A stretch of DNA of 49,241 nt. Origin: Clostridia bacterium (lineage in GTDB: Bacteria > Bacillota_A > Clostridia > Christensenellales > Aristaeellaceae). Every line of letters begins with the position of its first letter. Position 1 is the first letter of the stretch. Shown piece after piece: positions 26,501 to 35,749 of this stretch. The stretch is from contig JAGBBE010000125.1 in the NCBI GenBank assembly GCA_017938645.1, positions 1 to 49,241 on the forward strand, in the 5' to 3' direction. Under the pieces are notes generated by a model. The model worked only from the letters and a program-made list of their open reading frames with translations. It was not told where the DNA came from and ran no database searches. A program made the position numbers and the translations under genes.

Positions 26501-27757
26501 TCCGGCATGACCACCATCAGCGCAAGCGCCTTCTCCAACTGCTACAAGCTCAAAAAGATCGAGATTCCCCGCAGCGTCACCACCATTGGCGAAAATGTTT
26601 TCTTCAGCAATCTCACCGTCCGCGTGCCTGTGACCATCCACTGCGCAGAAGGCAGCACCGCGCACACCTACGCGGTCAAAAATGAGCTCATGTACGATCT
26701 GGGCCTGTCTGATACGCCCACCGTCACGCCCACGCCCTCCGTGCCCGAAACCGGAGAAGAGAGCATCCCCAATGAGTATTTCCGGATTCTCTCCCGCATC
26801 GTCGTGGATGGAAACACCTACTACAAGGCCGAGCTGCTCAAGGAGTACAACGGCGTCTTCAAGACCTGCGGCGATCAGAGCTTCTTCTTTATGAACGACG
26901 AGCACAAGCCGGTCAAGGATCTGGATACGCTTGGCAAACTGTGGACGGTTCACATGTACGTGACCACGCAGGATCTGATCCTTGCGCCTCTGGCGCGCGA
27001 TCTTGCGTCCGTATCGGCTGACTATGCCGATACCCTCCAGCGCTTCCTGCAGACCGATATGCTCATGGAAACGCTGGGCAGTCTGGCCGAGGGCGCGCTG
27101 AAGGCGGCGCTCACCGGCGGCGCAAGCCTCTGGGGCGATGTGCTGGACATTCTGGACAAGGTTACGACCTCCGACAATGTATTCATGGTCACGGAGATCA
27201 TGCTGGCGGCCAACTTTGCCTACGGCGCGCAGACCGCCGCGCAGGCCTTCAGCCTTGTCGACGCCACCGACGGCAGCGGCAAATGGGACTATCAGCGCGT
27301 TGAGGACTCGCTGAGCCTGTTCAGGAATGTGTACGTGCTCAATCAGGCCGTGGAGGGCATGTGCATGCCCATCGTGGATGATGTGCTTTCTGAGTATTCC
27401 TCCGGCTTTGAGTATGCCGTGGCCAACCTCGGAAAGGTGGTCGCCTCGTTCTTCAAGGCCGCCGTGGAGGACATCGCGCTGGCTGAGCTCGACACCTTCC
27501 TGCGCAACTGGAAGACCATCGACTCGGCCAAGGAGCTTCTCACCGGCACGATTGCCACGCTGAAATCCGAGCTCCCCACCGGCACGCAGGGATGGTACAA
27601 CCTCATGCAGACCTTCCGCGGGCTCAATGAAAGCATCGAAAAGCTCACCGGCATCACCGACGACGAGGTCGAAGCGTTCCTCGCGCCCATGTATCTGGAC
27701 CTGAACGAATCGCTCGACCGCCAGCTTTACGAAGCACAGCTTAAACTCGCCGAATAA
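23522..27757 (+). CDS. Secreted BspA-type leucine-rich-repeat protein with unknown C-terminal domain
   Basis: 1411 residues. Signal peptide about 1-23 ([16 protein letters not shown]). Three LRR_5 blocks at about 25-450, 481-740 and 800-1060 have repeats of the type IGSYAF..C..L..V.LP..L..IG. Each block opens with a YxLS(D/N)GxxxxTxY/GY strand pair. The blocks are joined by Pro/Thr linkers at about 454-481, 742-800 (long TPTPTP run) and 1062-1083. Residues 1083-1411 are a helical domain ([18 protein letters not shown]; later Ala-rich helices) with no recognised family. I chose the GTG at 23522, nine bases from GGAGG; the ATG at 23513 touches that site. There is no LPxTG or SLH. Likely extracellular binding or adhesion. 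Confidence 0.88.
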   Translation: MNTFKRILCLMLTLMLLLPAASAEEGLLILPAGTKHIEEMAFYGVEGISKAIVPEGAEEIGPLAFAYSTLQEVTLPASLGEISDDAFSGCRDLLVTAPEGSYARQWAADKGFLIAGITDSDPASFTYTLSNGEATVTGYNGSATEVTIPASLGGAPVTSIGMGAFVYNQTLTRVTLPEGLKNIGTQAFMGCRMLRSIYIPSSVTDIGLSPFAYCNALNAITLGSASQTYRLTDGVLFSADGKELLLYPNGSMRKSYAVPAGVERIEDEVFYCNDHLTAITLPEGLKEIGSYAFYSMQALRQIILPASLETLGDGALSSCNHLTAIDVTSGNAHFDSYDGVLYNADRTQLLAFPSGRTDELFTVPEGVTAIHASAFEDCGVSSVILPEGVTTLGDFAFAYSWNLSTVRLPSTLIHFGTMPFTDCENLTLEVVSGSAGETHALNNSIPHTTYSAGPVVPVPTATITAEPVVTPEPTAPAEDPEGFDYIISDGEATITAYTGKASKVVVPAELGGAPVRHIGESAFYCHELQELVLNDGLLTIGNEAFYGCDSLTSLTLPSSVQTLGENAFFSCGKLVTAVLAGDLQTIGRRCFQECESLREVHLGAKITFIGDVAFYLCTSLTTVTLEESDFVPHLTGSVGSSAFASCEKLERVNLPKGIASIGSYAFMNNEAMKFVVLPQNLTSIGEMAFSSCSAMEMLTVPKTVTSIGSSVFSGCNALTLYVTLGSEAESYANRYGIPVLYLGTTPTPAPTIVPTPTAIPTPTPTPVVTATPTPTPSPTPTPTPVVTATPTPTPTPTPLPDFMTFTLSDGTCEITGYRGDDKYLSIPTVLNGQIVTKIGYNAFGGCTTLQTVVIPESVKVIDHVAFARCSSLTSVTLPSEMTLIETSAFQECTSLRYVEMPRRVSQMGIRLFMDCPNLISIDFPAGPSSVPEFTFANCSGLQSVTLPEGIASIDQGAFADCTSLTGIDLPSTLKTIGMAAFTSCEKLAEVSLPSGMTTISASAFSNCYKLKKIEIPRSVTTIGENVFFSNLTVRVPVTIHCAEGSTAHTYAVKNELMYDLGLSDTPTVTPTPSVPETGEESIPNEYFRILSRIVVDGNTYYKAELLKEYNGVFKTCGDQSFFFMNDEHKPVKDLDTLGKLWTVHMYVTTQDLILAPLARDLASVSADYADTLQRFLQTDMLMETLGSLAEGALKAALTGGASLWGDVLDILDKVTTSDNVFMVTEIMLAANFAYGAQTAAQAFSLVDATDGSGKWDYQRVEDSLSLFRNVYVLNQAVEGMCMPIVDDVLSEYSSGFEYAVANLGKVVASFFKAAVEDIALAELDTFLRNWKTIDSAKELLTGTIATLKSELPTGTQGWYNLMQTFRGLNESIEKLTGITDDEVEAFLAPMYLDLNESLDRQLYEAQLKLAE

Positions 27758-27766
27758 CCCACTCCT

Positions 27767-27796
27767 CCCGCCCTTTATCAAAAGGGCGGGATTTTT
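27767..27796 (+). terminator. Rho-independent terminator after the LRR protein gene
   Basis: Stem CCCGCCCTTT (27767-27776) with AAAGGGCGGG (27781-27790), 4-base loop, then A and five T. Confidence 0.92.
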
Positions 27797-27808
27797 CGTT
27801 TCTGCACA

Positions 27809-27837
27809 TAGACGCACCCCGGAAAATATGCTACAAT
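27809..27837 (+). promoter_or_regulatory. Sigma-A-type promoter of the DUF6259-like gene pair
   Basis: TAGACG (27809-27814), 17-base spacer, TACAAT (27832-27837), upstream of the AAGGAGG and ATG at 27905. Confidence 0.6.
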
Positions 27838-27904
27838 ACACCTAATCTGTTTCGATTCCATACCCCAATTTCATACCACCAGAGCCAATGCAAGGAGGAT
27901 CCAT

Positions 27905-30148
27905 ATGTATCAGTCCAGACTGCACGCTACCAATGGCATCATCTCTATCGCCGTGGACGCTTTGAGCGGCGAGATTCTTGAGTTTGTGCGCGAAAGCACG
28001 TGGGATAACGTAGCCAAGAACCATGTGCGCAAAACATGGTCTTTGTTTGATGCAATCGTTCATACCGAGGAGGGCAACAAGCGCCTGCACGCGCCGCGCT
28101 ATCTGGACGTGCGCGGTGATGAAAAGCTCACCCCTGTGATCGAAATCGACCAGCAGGAAAAGAGCGCGAAGGTCACCATCACCTTCCCCGGCCTTGTGCT
28201 GCACACCGACAAGAGCGGCAATGTCGATATGAAGATCGGCGCGGGCGGCATCGACCCGGTGGATATCAAAGTGGGCCTGCCGGTTGACATGAGCGCGAAG
28301 ATCACCATCGAGCTGCCCGAAAATGACTGCCGCTCCATTTGGCATATGACGCTTACCAACAACACCGACTGGGAGGTCGATACCGTCAACTTCCCCGCCA
28401 TCGACGGCATGTGGCTGGGCGAAAGCTGGGAGGACGACGTGCTGGTGGTTCCGCACTTTGCCGGCATGCAGGTGGTCAACCCCACCAAAAAGCTGTCCGC
28501 TCAGCCGCAGGAAATCACGTGGAAGTGGCAGGAATATCAGTACACCTATCGTCTCAACGAGGCCACCGGCACTCTGGACGACCGCGGAGCCTATGTGCGC
28601 TATCTGCCCTACTCCGGCGCGGCTTCCATGATGTGGATGGATCTGTATGATCCCACCGAAAACACCGGCTTGTACATCACCTGCCGTACCTCCGGCACGC
28701 ACATGATGGGCCTGCGCGCCGAAACCTTCGGCGAAGGCTATCCCGGCACGGGTCTGGCCATTGTGCATCAGACCTGCCTTGAAAAGGGCACGTGGGAGAG
28801 CGAAGAATGCGTCTTTGCCTTCCACGAGGGCGACTGGCACTGGGGCGCGGACGAATACCGCACCTGGTTCCAGTCCGTGCATGAGCCGATTCCGCAGACG
28901 CACCGTCCCAAGTGGTTTATGGAATCCGCCGGATTGATGGCGCACTACGACTTCCAGTATCAGGGCGGCGGCATCGTGCACAAGTACAAGGATATTCCGC
29001 ACATCTATGATCTGGCGCAGGAGATGGGCTTCAACCATCTGCTTCTGTCCGGCTGGAACCGCGACGGCTTTGACTTCGGCTTCCCGCATTACGAAACCAA
29101 CCCCAATCTCGGCACCGAGCAGGAGCTCAAGGACGCGCTGGCCAACGTCAAGTCCCGCGGCGGCCATGTGGCGTTCTATATCAACTCGCGTCTGTGCAAC
29201 ATCGATTTTGAGGACGAGCAGGAGAACCTCGAAAAGTTCGCCATCGTCAATCGCGACGGCAGCCGTTTCCAGGAGAAGTACGGCGCGGCCAACGTCACCT
29301 TCGCCTCCATGTGCATCAACTCCAACTGGCGCAAGCAGCTGCTCAACACCGTCAATTACCTCACCCATGAAATCGGCGCCGACAGCATGTACCTCGATCA
29401 GCTCGCCATGGCCACCTCCGTGAAGTGCTACAACCCCGAGCATGAGCACGGCCACACCCGCAACAACTGGAACGAGGGCTACAGCAAGCTGATTCAGGAA
29501 ATGATCGCCGACTATGATCCCGAGGGCATGGCCTTCCTGTATGAGGGCAACAACGACGTCTTCGGCCCCGGCTCCTCCGCACAGCTCATCACCACCCACG
29601 GCGGCGTCGGCACCCTGCCGGAAGTCTACCGCTACACCTTCCCGGATCAGGTGCTCACCGACATGATGAACCCGCGCCGCAATTCCGCCATGCGTCCTGA
29701 GCACGTGGCCCGCAAGTCCACCATGATGCTCTACCGCGCGTTTGTGTGCGGCATGTACTTCTGGTGCTATGACCTCGAGTGGGACAACAACTGGCGGCGC
29801 GACCCCGAGCAGCACGAGCGCCTCAAGAAAACCGTGGCGCTGAGGGTCAAGTGGCTCAAGACCTACGGCTTCGGCACCTTCCGCGACAACGTGGGCATTG
29901 TGGATGCGCCGAAGGATCAGATGATCAAGCGCTACGAAATCGACGGCGGCATGCTCATCGCCGCTGCCAACAAGGATGGAAACCTCTGCGGCAGGGTGTC
30001 CGTCGAATGGGACAAGCCCGAGGCGAAGATCGAAGCGCGCCTGTACGGCGACGAAGAGAACGCCATCAGCATTCCCTGCACGGTGGAAAACGGCTGTGTC
30101 ACGTTCGATCTGCCCGAAGCGGAGCTGGCTGTGATCGTCATCCGCTGA
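27905..30148 (+). CDS. DUF6259-like glycoside-hydrolase-type TIM-barrel protein, copy 1
   Basis: 747 residues, no signal peptide, so probably cytoplasmic. The N-terminal about 300 residues are beta-rich (galactose-mutarotase-like sandwich), followed by a barrel with KWFMESAGLMAHYDFQ, YDLAQEMGFNHLLLSGW, GFPHYETNPNLGTEQELKDAL, GGHVAFYINSRLCN and GADSMYLDQLAM. The Asp of YLDQ and the Glu of FLYEGNND are the best guesses for catalytic acids. The C-terminal sandwich ends in ELAVIVIR. The start is fixed by AAGGAGG. It is probably a glycosidase on an imported oligosaccharide; the family's substrate is not something I can state. Confidence 0.75.
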   Translation: MYQSRLHATNGIISIAVDALSGEILEFVRESTWDNVAKNHVRKTWSLFDAIVHTEEGNKRLHAPRYLDVRGDEKLTPVIEIDQQEKSAKVTITFPGLVLHTDKSGNVDMKIGAGGIDPVDIKVGLPVDMSAKITIELPENDCRSIWHMTLTNNTDWEVDTVNFPAIDGMWLGESWEDDVLVVPHFAGMQVVNPTKKLSAQPQEITWKWQEYQYTYRLNEATGTLDDRGAYVRYLPYSGAASMMWMDLYDPTENTGLYITCRTSGTHMMGLRAETFGEGYPGTGLAIVHQTCLEKGTWESEECVFAFHEGDWHWGADEYRTWFQSVHEPIPQTHRPKWFMESAGLMAHYDFQYQGGGIVHKYKDIPHIYDLAQEMGFNHLLLSGWNRDGFDFGFPHYETNPNLGTEQELKDALANVKSRGGHVAFYINSRLCNIDFEDEQENLEKFAIVNRDGSRFQEKYGAANVTFASMCINSNWRKQLLNTVNYLTHEIGADSMYLDQLAMATSVKCYNPEHEHGHTRNNWNEGYSKLIQEMIADYDPEGMAFLYEGNNDVFGPGSSAQLITTHGGVGTLPEVYRYTFPDQVLTDMMNPRRNSAMRPEHVARKSTMMLYRAFVCGMYFWCYDLEWDNNWRRDPEQHERLKKTVALRVKWLKTYGFGTFRDNVGIVDAPKDQMIKRYEIDGGMLIAAANKDGNLCGRVSVEWDKPEAKIEARLYGDEENAISIPCTVENGCVTFDLPEAELAVIVIR

Positions 30149-30178
30149 GAGGCGCATTCATACAGGGGGACAGAACAG

Positions 30179-32428
30179 ATGTACCAATCCCGACTGCACG
30201 CCACCAACGGCGTAATCTCCATCGCCCTGGACGCGCTCAACGGCGAAGTGCTGGAATTTGTGCGTGAAAGCACGTGGGACAACGCAGCCAAGAACCATGT
30301 GCGCAAGACATGGTCTCTGTTTGACGCCGTTGTGCACACCGAAGCGGGCCTGAAACGCCTGCACGTGCCGCGCTATCTGGACATCCGCGAAAACGAAGCG
30401 CTCACGCCTGTGATCGACGTCGATCAGCAGGACAGAAGCGCGAAGATCACTATCACCTATCCCGGGCTGGTGCTGCATACCACGCAGGACGCGCTTGTGG
30501 ATATGCGTTCCAGCGCCAGCGGCATCAATCCGGTGGATATCAAGGTGGGTCTGCCGGTGGACATGAGCGCAAAAATCACCATTGAGCTGCCGGAAGGCGA
30601 CTGCCGCTCGAAGTGGAACATGTCGCTGAGCAACAATACCGACTGGGAAGTGGATACCGTCCACTTCCCGGCCATCGACGGCCTGTGGCTGGGCGAGACG
30701 TGGGAGGACGATGTGCTGGTGTATCCGCATTTTGCGGGCCGGAAGATCACCAATCCCACCAGAGAGCTGGCCCAGCCCAAGCAGATCATCAACTGGAAAT
30801 GGCAGGAGTATGTGAAAAACCGTCAGGCCAACGTCGGCGTGGGCAAGGCCGACGACCGCGGCGCGTACGTGATGCACATGCCCTACTCGGGCCCGGCCTC
30901 CATGCTGTGGCTGGACCTGTACGATCCCACCGAAAACACGGGACTGTACATCACCTGCCGCACCTCCGGCACACATATGATGGGCCTGAGGGCTGAATCC
31001 TTCAGCGAAGCCTATCCCGGCATGGGTCTGGCCATTGTGCACGAAACCTGCCTTGAGCGCGGCACATGGGAGAGCGAGGAATGCATCCTTGCCTTCCATG
31101 AGGGCGACTGGCACTGGGCGGCGGACGACTACCGCACGTGGTTTGAAAGCGTGCATGAGCCCATGGCGCAGACGCACCGTCCGAAGTGGTTCATGGAATC
31201 CGCAGGACTGATGGCGCACTATGACTTCCAGTATCAGGGCGGCGGCATCGTCCATAAATTCAAGGACATTCCGCATCTGTACGACATGGCGCAGGAAATG
31301 GGCTTCAACCATCTTCTGCTCGCGGGCTGGAACCGCGACGGCTTCGACTACGGCTTCCCGCACTATGAGGTCAACCCGAAGCTGGGCACCGAGCAGGAGC
31401 TGAAGGATGCGCTTTCCGAAGTGAAGGCCCGGGGCGGCCACGTGGCGTTTTACATCAACTCCCGATTGTGCAACGTTGGCTTTGAGGACCAGCAGGAAAA
31501 CCTCAAAAACTTCGCCATCCTCAACCGCGACGGCTCCTACTATCAGGAGAAATACGGCGCGGCGGACGTGAGCTTCGCCTCCATGTGCATCAACTCCAAC
31601 TGGCGCAAACAGCTTCTGGATACCGTCAACTACCTCACCCATGTCATCGGCGCCGACAGCATGTACCTGGACCAGCTCGCCATGGCGCGCTCCATCAAGT
31701 GCTACAACGAATCGCACGAGCACGGCCATACGCGCAACGGCTGGAACGAGGGCTATACCCGACTGATCGAAGAAATGATCGCCGATTATGATCCCGAGGG
31801 CATGGCGCTGATCTACGAAGGCTCCAACGACGTCTTCGGCCGCGGCGCCTCCGCCCAGCTCATCACCACGCTGATGGGCAACTACAGCATCGCCCTGCCG
31901 GAAATGTACCGCTATACATTCCCGGATCAGGTGCTGACGGACATGATGAACCCGCGCCGCAACTCCGGCATGCGCGCCGAGCACATCGCGCGCAACTCCA
32001 CCGGCATGCTCTACCGCGCGTTCGTGTGCGGCATGTACTTCTGGTGCTACGATCTGGAGTGGGACAACAACTGGCGCGACGATCCCCAGCAGCACGAACG
32101 GCTGAAAAAGACCGTTGCGCTCAGGGTCAAGTGGCTCAAAACCTACGGCTTCGGCATCTTCCGCGACACGGTGGGCATTATCAATGCGCCGGAAGGCCAG
32201 ATGGTCAAGCGCTACGAAATCGACGGCGGCACGCTCATCGCCGCCGCCAACAGGCATGGAAACCTCTGCGGAGACGTGACCGTGCAGTGGAACAAGCCTG
32301 AAGCGAAGATCGAAGCGCGTCTGTACGGCGACGAGGAAAACGCCATCGATCTTCCCTGCAGTGTGGAAAACGGCTGCGTAACCTTCCCGCTGCCCGAAAG
32401 CGAGCTTGCGGTGATTGTGATCCGCTGA
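30179..32428 (+). CDS. DUF6259-like glycoside-hydrolase-type TIM-barrel protein, copy 2
   Basis: 749 residues, same length and order of motifs as the gene 30 bases upstream and collinear with it over the full length (both start MYQSRLHATNG and end AVIVIR). By eye roughly three quarters of residues are identical. Differences gather around residues 195-225 (the WKWQEY segment) and 555-575 (TTLMGNYSIALPEM against TTHGGVGTLPEV), where substrate loops may lie. The candidate Asp of YLDQ and Glu of LIYEGSND are kept. GGGGGA precedes the ATG. It probably shares the upstream promoter. Confidence 0.75.
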   Translation: MYQSRLHATNGVISIALDALNGEVLEFVRESTWDNAAKNHVRKTWSLFDAVVHTEAGLKRLHVPRYLDIRENEALTPVIDVDQQDRSAKITITYPGLVLHTTQDALVDMRSSASGINPVDIKVGLPVDMSAKITIELPEGDCRSKWNMSLSNNTDWEVDTVHFPAIDGLWLGETWEDDVLVYPHFAGRKITNPTRELAQPKQIINWKWQEYVKNRQANVGVGKADDRGAYVMHMPYSGPASMLWLDLYDPTENTGLYITCRTSGTHMMGLRAESFSEAYPGMGLAIVHETCLERGTWESEECILAFHEGDWHWAADDYRTWFESVHEPMAQTHRPKWFMESAGLMAHYDFQYQGGGIVHKFKDIPHLYDMAQEMGFNHLLLAGWNRDGFDYGFPHYEVNPKLGTEQELKDALSEVKARGGHVAFYINSRLCNVGFEDQQENLKNFAILNRDGSYYQEKYGAADVSFASMCINSNWRKQLLDTVNYLTHVIGADSMYLDQLAMARSIKCYNESHEHGHTRNGWNEGYTRLIEEMIADYDPEGMALIYEGSNDVFGRGASAQLITTLMGNYSIALPEMYRYTFPDQVLTDMMNPRRNSGMRAEHIARNSTGMLYRAFVCGMYFWCYDLEWDNNWRDDPQQHERLKKTVALRVKWLKTYGFGIFRDTVGIINAPEGQMVKRYEIDGGTLIAAANRHGNLCGDVTVQWNKPEAKIEARLYGDEENAIDLPCSVENGCVTFPLPESELAVIVIR

Positions 32429-32442
32429 TTCATTCAGGCATC

Positions 32443-32483
32443 AAAAAAAGATCCAAACCGGGAAACCGGTTTGGATCTTTTTT
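32443..32483. terminator. Bidirectional terminator between convergent genes
   Basis: Left arm AAAAAAGATCCAAACCGG (32444-32461) pairs perfectly with 32466-32483 around GAAA. A-tract and T-tract on the two sides serve both the plus-strand pair and the minus-strand gene ending at 32498. Confidence 0.95.
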
Positions 32484-32497
32484 GTCGGGCTGTTTTC

Positions 32498-33034
32498 TTA
32501 TTCCGCTTCAGCCAGCATCACGGTGGAGGCGATGATGGAATGCAGAGCCAGCATATTCTCGTTGGAAATGGGCGTGTAGTAGAAGCTGAGGGCATTGCCG
32601 TCGGCCAGGAAGTAGACCATGCACATCATATCCCTGTTTTCGATGACGAAGTTGGTGGCTTCCAGACCGTTGATCAGGCAGGTGGCGATGTTTTCATAGC
32701 CGTTGCTGGCGTAGTATTCCACCAGCTCGGCGTGGCCGGGAATCTGGTTTCCGAGATGATCCATCAGAGGACTGTAGGCCAGAGAGATACTGGCGCTCAG
32801 GTCTTCGGTTGCCATAACGGCGATGATTCCCTGATCAGCCTGTTCCTGCGGAACTTCAAGGAAGCCGAAGATGTCGGGAACGAACAGCTGCAGGCCGAAG
32901 TTCTCCAGCAGCATCCATTCGCCTCCGATGCCTTCGAGATTCGCCTCGTCGAATTCAATTACAGGCAGTTCTTCCGCCATGGCGCAGGAGAAGGACAGCA
33001 GCAGGCACAGAACCAGAGCAAACAGTTTTTTCAT
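32498..33034 (-). CDS. Small secreted protein of unknown function
   Basis: 178 residues with a clear signal peptide (MKKLFALVLCLLLSFSCAMA). The mature part is acidic, with a predicted alpha/beta pattern (WMLLENFGLQLFVPDIFGF, GIIAVMATEDLSASISLAYS, GLEATNFVIENRD). No lipobox is convincing, although SCAMA has a Cys. The start was moved from 33139 to 33034, because the longer form reads through the promoter. Single-gene unit with its own promoter and shared terminator. Confidence 0.8.
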   Translation of the reverse strand: MKKLFALVLCLLLSFSCAMAEELPVIEFDEANLEGIGGEWMLLENFGLQLFVPDIFGFLEVPQEQADQGIIAVMATEDLSASISLAYSPLMDHLGNQIPGHAELVEYYASNGYENIATCLINGLEATNFVIENRDMMCMVYFLADGNALSFYYTPISNENMLALHSIIASTVMLAEAE

Positions 33035-33070
33035 TTTTGGGGTACCGCCTTTCGCGTAAAGTGTCTTTAC

Positions 33071-33099
33071 ATTATAGTACGCTTTTGCTTTTGTGTCAA
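33071..33099 (-). promoter_or_regulatory. Consensus sigma-A promoter of the small secreted protein gene
   Basis: Minus strand TTGACA (33094-33099), 17-base spacer, TATAAT (33071-33076), matching consensus at every position. Confidence 0.88.
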
Positions 33100-33151
33100 A
33101 TTCTGGAAATCGGAAAAACCTGCTTTTTCCTCCCATCAAGCCCTGATCTCA

Positions 33152-33180
33152 TTGACCTTTGAAGCCCGTACAGCTATAAT
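33152..33180 (+). promoter_or_regulatory. Sigma-A promoter of the deoxyaminosugar/Gtr operon
   Basis: TTGACC (33152-33157), 17-base spacer, TATAAT (33175-33180). Back to back with the minus-strand promoter 52 bases away. GGAGG and the ATG at 33219 follow. Confidence 0.85.
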
Positions 33181-33218
33181 ACATAGTGGATTCATATGGA
33201 TATTGGAGGCGATTTTCC

Positions 33219-34316
33219 ATGATTCCTGCAAATGATCTCAGGCGGCAGTTCGAGCTGCACGCTCAGGAATATGAACAGAAGGCCGTCCAGGTTCTGCGCA
33301 GCGGCTGGTACATCCTCGGAAACGAAGTTCGCTCCTTTGAAGCCGCCTTTGCCTCTTACGTGGGCGCAAAGCACTGCGTGGGTCTGGCCAGCGGTCTGGA
33401 TGCGCTGATTCTGGCCTTCCGGCTTCTGGGCATCGGCGAGGGCGACGAGGTGATCGTCTGCGCCAATGCGTACATCGCCTGCGTCATGGGCATCACCGTC
33501 AACGGCGCGAAGCCCGTTTTTGTGGAGCCGGATCAGTATGACAACCTCGACGCGGACAAGATCGAAGCCGCCGTCACGCCCAGAACCCGCGCCATTCTCG
33601 CCGTGCATCTCTACGGCCAGAGCTGCGACATGGCGCGCGTGATGGAAATCGCCCGCCGCCACAGCCTTCGCGTGGTGGAGGACTGCGCCCAGAGCCACGG
33701 CACCACCTTCCATGGCAGACAGACCGGCACCTTCGGCGATATCGGCTGCTTCAGCTTCTATCCCACCAAGGGGCTGGGCGGCTTCGGCGACGGCGGATGC
33801 CTCGTAACCGACGACGAAGCCATCGCCCAGAAGTGCCGGACGCTTCGCAACTACGGCAGCCAGAAGAAGTACCACTTCGAGGAAGTCGGCATGAACAGCC
33901 GTCTGGACGAAATGCAGGCGGGGCTGCTCCATGTGAAGCTTCAGCATCTGGATGATTTCAACGCCGAGCGCCGCCGCATCGCGGGCCGCTATCTGGCTGA
34001 AATCAAAAATCCGCTGATTGCGCTGCCTGTGGTCCGTCCGGGCGTGGTTTGCACGTGGCATCAGTTTGTCATCCACACCGCCTGCCGCGACGAGCTGAAG
34101 GCCTACCTGCTCGAAAACGGCGTGGGCAGTGAAATCCATTATCCCATCCCGCCGCACCTGAGCGAGGCGTATGAGCATCTGGGCTATCATGAGGGCGATT
34201 TCCCGATTGCCGAAAAGGCCGCCCGCGAGGTGCTCAGCCTGCCCATGTTCAACGGCATGACGGATGAGGAAATCACCTGCGTTATTGAAACCATCAACCG
34301 CTTTGCGCCCCAGTGA
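33219..34316 (+). CDS. DegT/DnrJ/EryC1-type sugar aminotransferase (FdtB/QdtB-like)
   Basis: 365 residues. The N-terminus MIPANDLRRQFELHAQEY and SGWYILGNEV are typical. ASGLDALILAFR binds the PLP phosphate, EDCAQSHG holds the Asp that pairs with the pyridine, and FSFYPTKGLGGFGDGG carries the PLP-binding Lys. The family aminates keto groups of nucleotide sugars. The neighbouring FdtA-like isomerase makes a C3-keto sugar, which points to 3-amino-3,6-dideoxyhexose formation on dTDP. The start is set by GGAGG; the longer version runs into the promoter. First gene of the operon. The RmlA/RmlB enzymes that would supply the precursor are not in the window. Confidence 0.9.
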   Translation: MIPANDLRRQFELHAQEYEQKAVQVLRSGWYILGNEVRSFEAAFASYVGAKHCVGLASGLDALILAFRLLGIGEGDEVIVCANAYIACVMGITVNGAKPVFVEPDQYDNLDADKIEAAVTPRTRAILAVHLYGQSCDMARVMEIARRHSLRVVEDCAQSHGTTFHGRQTGTFGDIGCFSFYPTKGLGGFGDGGCLVTDDEAIAQKCRTLRNYGSQKKYHFEEVGMNSRLDEMQAGLLHVKLQHLDDFNAERRRIAGRYLAEIKNPLIALPVVRPGVVCTWHQFVIHTACRDELKAYLLENGVGSEIHYPIPPHLSEAYEHLGYHEGDFPIAEKAAREVLSLPMFNGMTDEEITCVIETINRFAPQ

Positions 34317-34324
34317 GGAACAGC

Positions 34325-35329
34325 ATGTCTTATACCATTCAGCCCTATGACGAGTCCCGGCGCGACAAATGGGACGATTTTGTTCTCTCCCATGCCATGA
34401 ACGGCACCTTTCTTCAGACCCGCCGGTTTTTGAACTACCATCCCCAGGGCCGCTTCACCGATGCATCCGTCATGGTGTACAACGGTCAGGAGCTGTGCGC
34501 CGTGGTGCCCGCCGCCGCGCAAACGGTGGACGGATGCCGCATGCTCCGCTCCCATCCCGGCAGCACGTTTGGCGGAATCATCGTGGGCGCGGAAATGCTG
34601 CGCGCGCCGAAACTGGTGGAGCTGGTCTCTGCGCTGGACGAAAGCTTTCAGGCGCAGGGCTTTGACAAGTGCGAGCTCAAGCTGACCAGCGATCTGTTTT
34701 CCACATTGCCCACGGATTGTTTGCAGTACGCGCTCTATCATGCGGGCTACACCGACGAGATCGAAATCGCCGCGTATCTGCCCCTGGAAGGCCGCACGCA
34801 CGAGGAGCTTGTGGCGCAGTATTCCTTCAACAAGCGCTACGACCTCAAAAAGTGCGTCAAGGCCGGGCTTTCGTACCGCGTTCTCCACAGTCATGAGGAA
34901 ATCGCCGCGTTTTACGAACTGCTCTGCATCAACCTCACCAAGTTTGACGCAAAGCCCGTGCACACGCTGGAGGAGCTGATCGACTTCCACGACGTCCGTC
35001 TGCGTGACGAAGTGCGTTTTCTTGGCGTCTTTGATATGGACGGACGCATGGTGGCCGGCGCGTGCCTGTTTTTCTTTGCCGGGGCCCATGTGCTGCACAC
35101 GCAGTATCTGGCCACTGCGCCGGATGTTCGCGGCTATGTGCCCTCGACCTTCCTCTACGACAGCGTGATCCGCTTCGGACTCGAATCCGGCGCAAAGACG
35201 GTGTCGTTTGGCACCTCCACGCACGACCGCGGGCGCGTGCTCAACACCGGCCTCATCCAGAACAAGGAGGGCTACGGCGCGCTCCACTCCTTAAACCGCA
35301 TCTATACCAAAGTGTACCGGGAGGCATAA
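34325..35329 (+). CDS. GNAT/FemAB-like acyltransferase
   Basis: 334 residues. Its two-lobed pattern resembles the GNAT_6/FemAB group: WDDFVLSHAMNGTFLQTRRFLNY at the N-terminus, FNKRYDLKKCVKAGLSYRV in the middle, then GVFDMDGRMVAGACLFFF, HTQYLATAPDVRGYVPSTFL and KTVSFGTSTHDRGRVLNTGL. It could acylate the amino group made by the upstream enzyme, a job done by hexapeptide enzymes (FdtC, QdtC) in known pathways. The ATG at 34325 follows GAGG by six bases; a GTG at 34313 overlaps the upstream stop and is less likely. Confidence 0.78.
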   Translation: MSYTIQPYDESRRDKWDDFVLSHAMNGTFLQTRRFLNYHPQGRFTDASVMVYNGQELCAVVPAAAQTVDGCRMLRSHPGSTFGGIIVGAEMLRAPKLVELVSALDESFQAQGFDKCELKLTSDLFSTLPTDCLQYALYHAGYTDEIEIAAYLPLEGRTHEELVAQYSFNKRYDLKKCVKAGLSYRVLHSHEEIAAFYELLCINLTKFDAKPVHTLEELIDFHDVRLRDEVRFLGVFDMDGRMVAGACLFFFAGAHVLHTQYLATAPDVRGYVPSTFLYDSVIRFGLESGAKTVSFGTSTHDRGRVLNTGLIQNKEGYGALHSLNRIYTKVYREA

Positions 35330-35332
35330 GAA

Positions 35333-35749
35333 ATGAAGCTCACTGGCGTACAAATGGTGGAATTCCCTCAGCACGGCGACGAGCGCGGCCATCTGGTCGT
35401 GGTCGAAGGCATGAAGGACGTTCCCTTTGAAATCAAGCGCATGTTCTATATCTACGGCTCGGACGCCAATGTTGTGCGCGGCCGCCACGCCAACCGCAAA
35501 AGCGAGTTTGTCTTTATCAACGTGGCCGGTCAGAGCAAGGTGCGCGTGGACGACGGACGCGGCAACGAAGCCGTGTTTTCCATCAACCGTCCGCACACGG
35601 GGCTGTATCTGCCCAGAATGATCTGGAAGGACATGTACGACTTTTCGCCCGACAGCGTGCTGCTGGTGCTTTCCAACGAGCCCTACGACCCGGACGAATA
35701 CATCCGCGACTATGACGCCTTTGTCAGGGAGGTAAACGGCCGTGCCTAA
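35333..35749 (+). CDS. FdtA/WxcM-type dTDP-4-keto-6-deoxyhexose 3,4-ketoisomerase
   Basis: 138 residues, full length for the single-domain cupin. Landmarks are HGDERGHLVVVEG, VPFEIKRMFYIYG, VVRGRHANRKSEFVFINVAG, RPHTGLYLPRMIWKDMY and SNEPYDPDEYIRDYDAF. FdtA and QdtA use an HxH pair; here RGRHAN keeps the first His while Asn replaces the second, a variant to check against the literature. The product is a C3-keto sugar for the aminotransferase two genes upstream. It starts three bases after the acyltransferase stop. Confidence 0.88.
   Translation: MKLTGVQMVEFPQHGDERGHLVVVEGMKDVPFEIKRMFYIYGSDANVVRGRHANRKSEFVFINVAGQSKVRVDDGRGNEAVFSINRPHTGLYLPRMIWKDMYDFSPDSVLLVLSNEPYDPDEYIRDYDAFVREVNGRA

Noticed and set aside
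25940..32257. Minus-strand frames of 600-770 residues opposite the LRR and DUF6259-like genes
   Set aside because: Produced by strong third-position GC bias of the true genes; the plus strand has RBS, promoters, terminators and family motifs.
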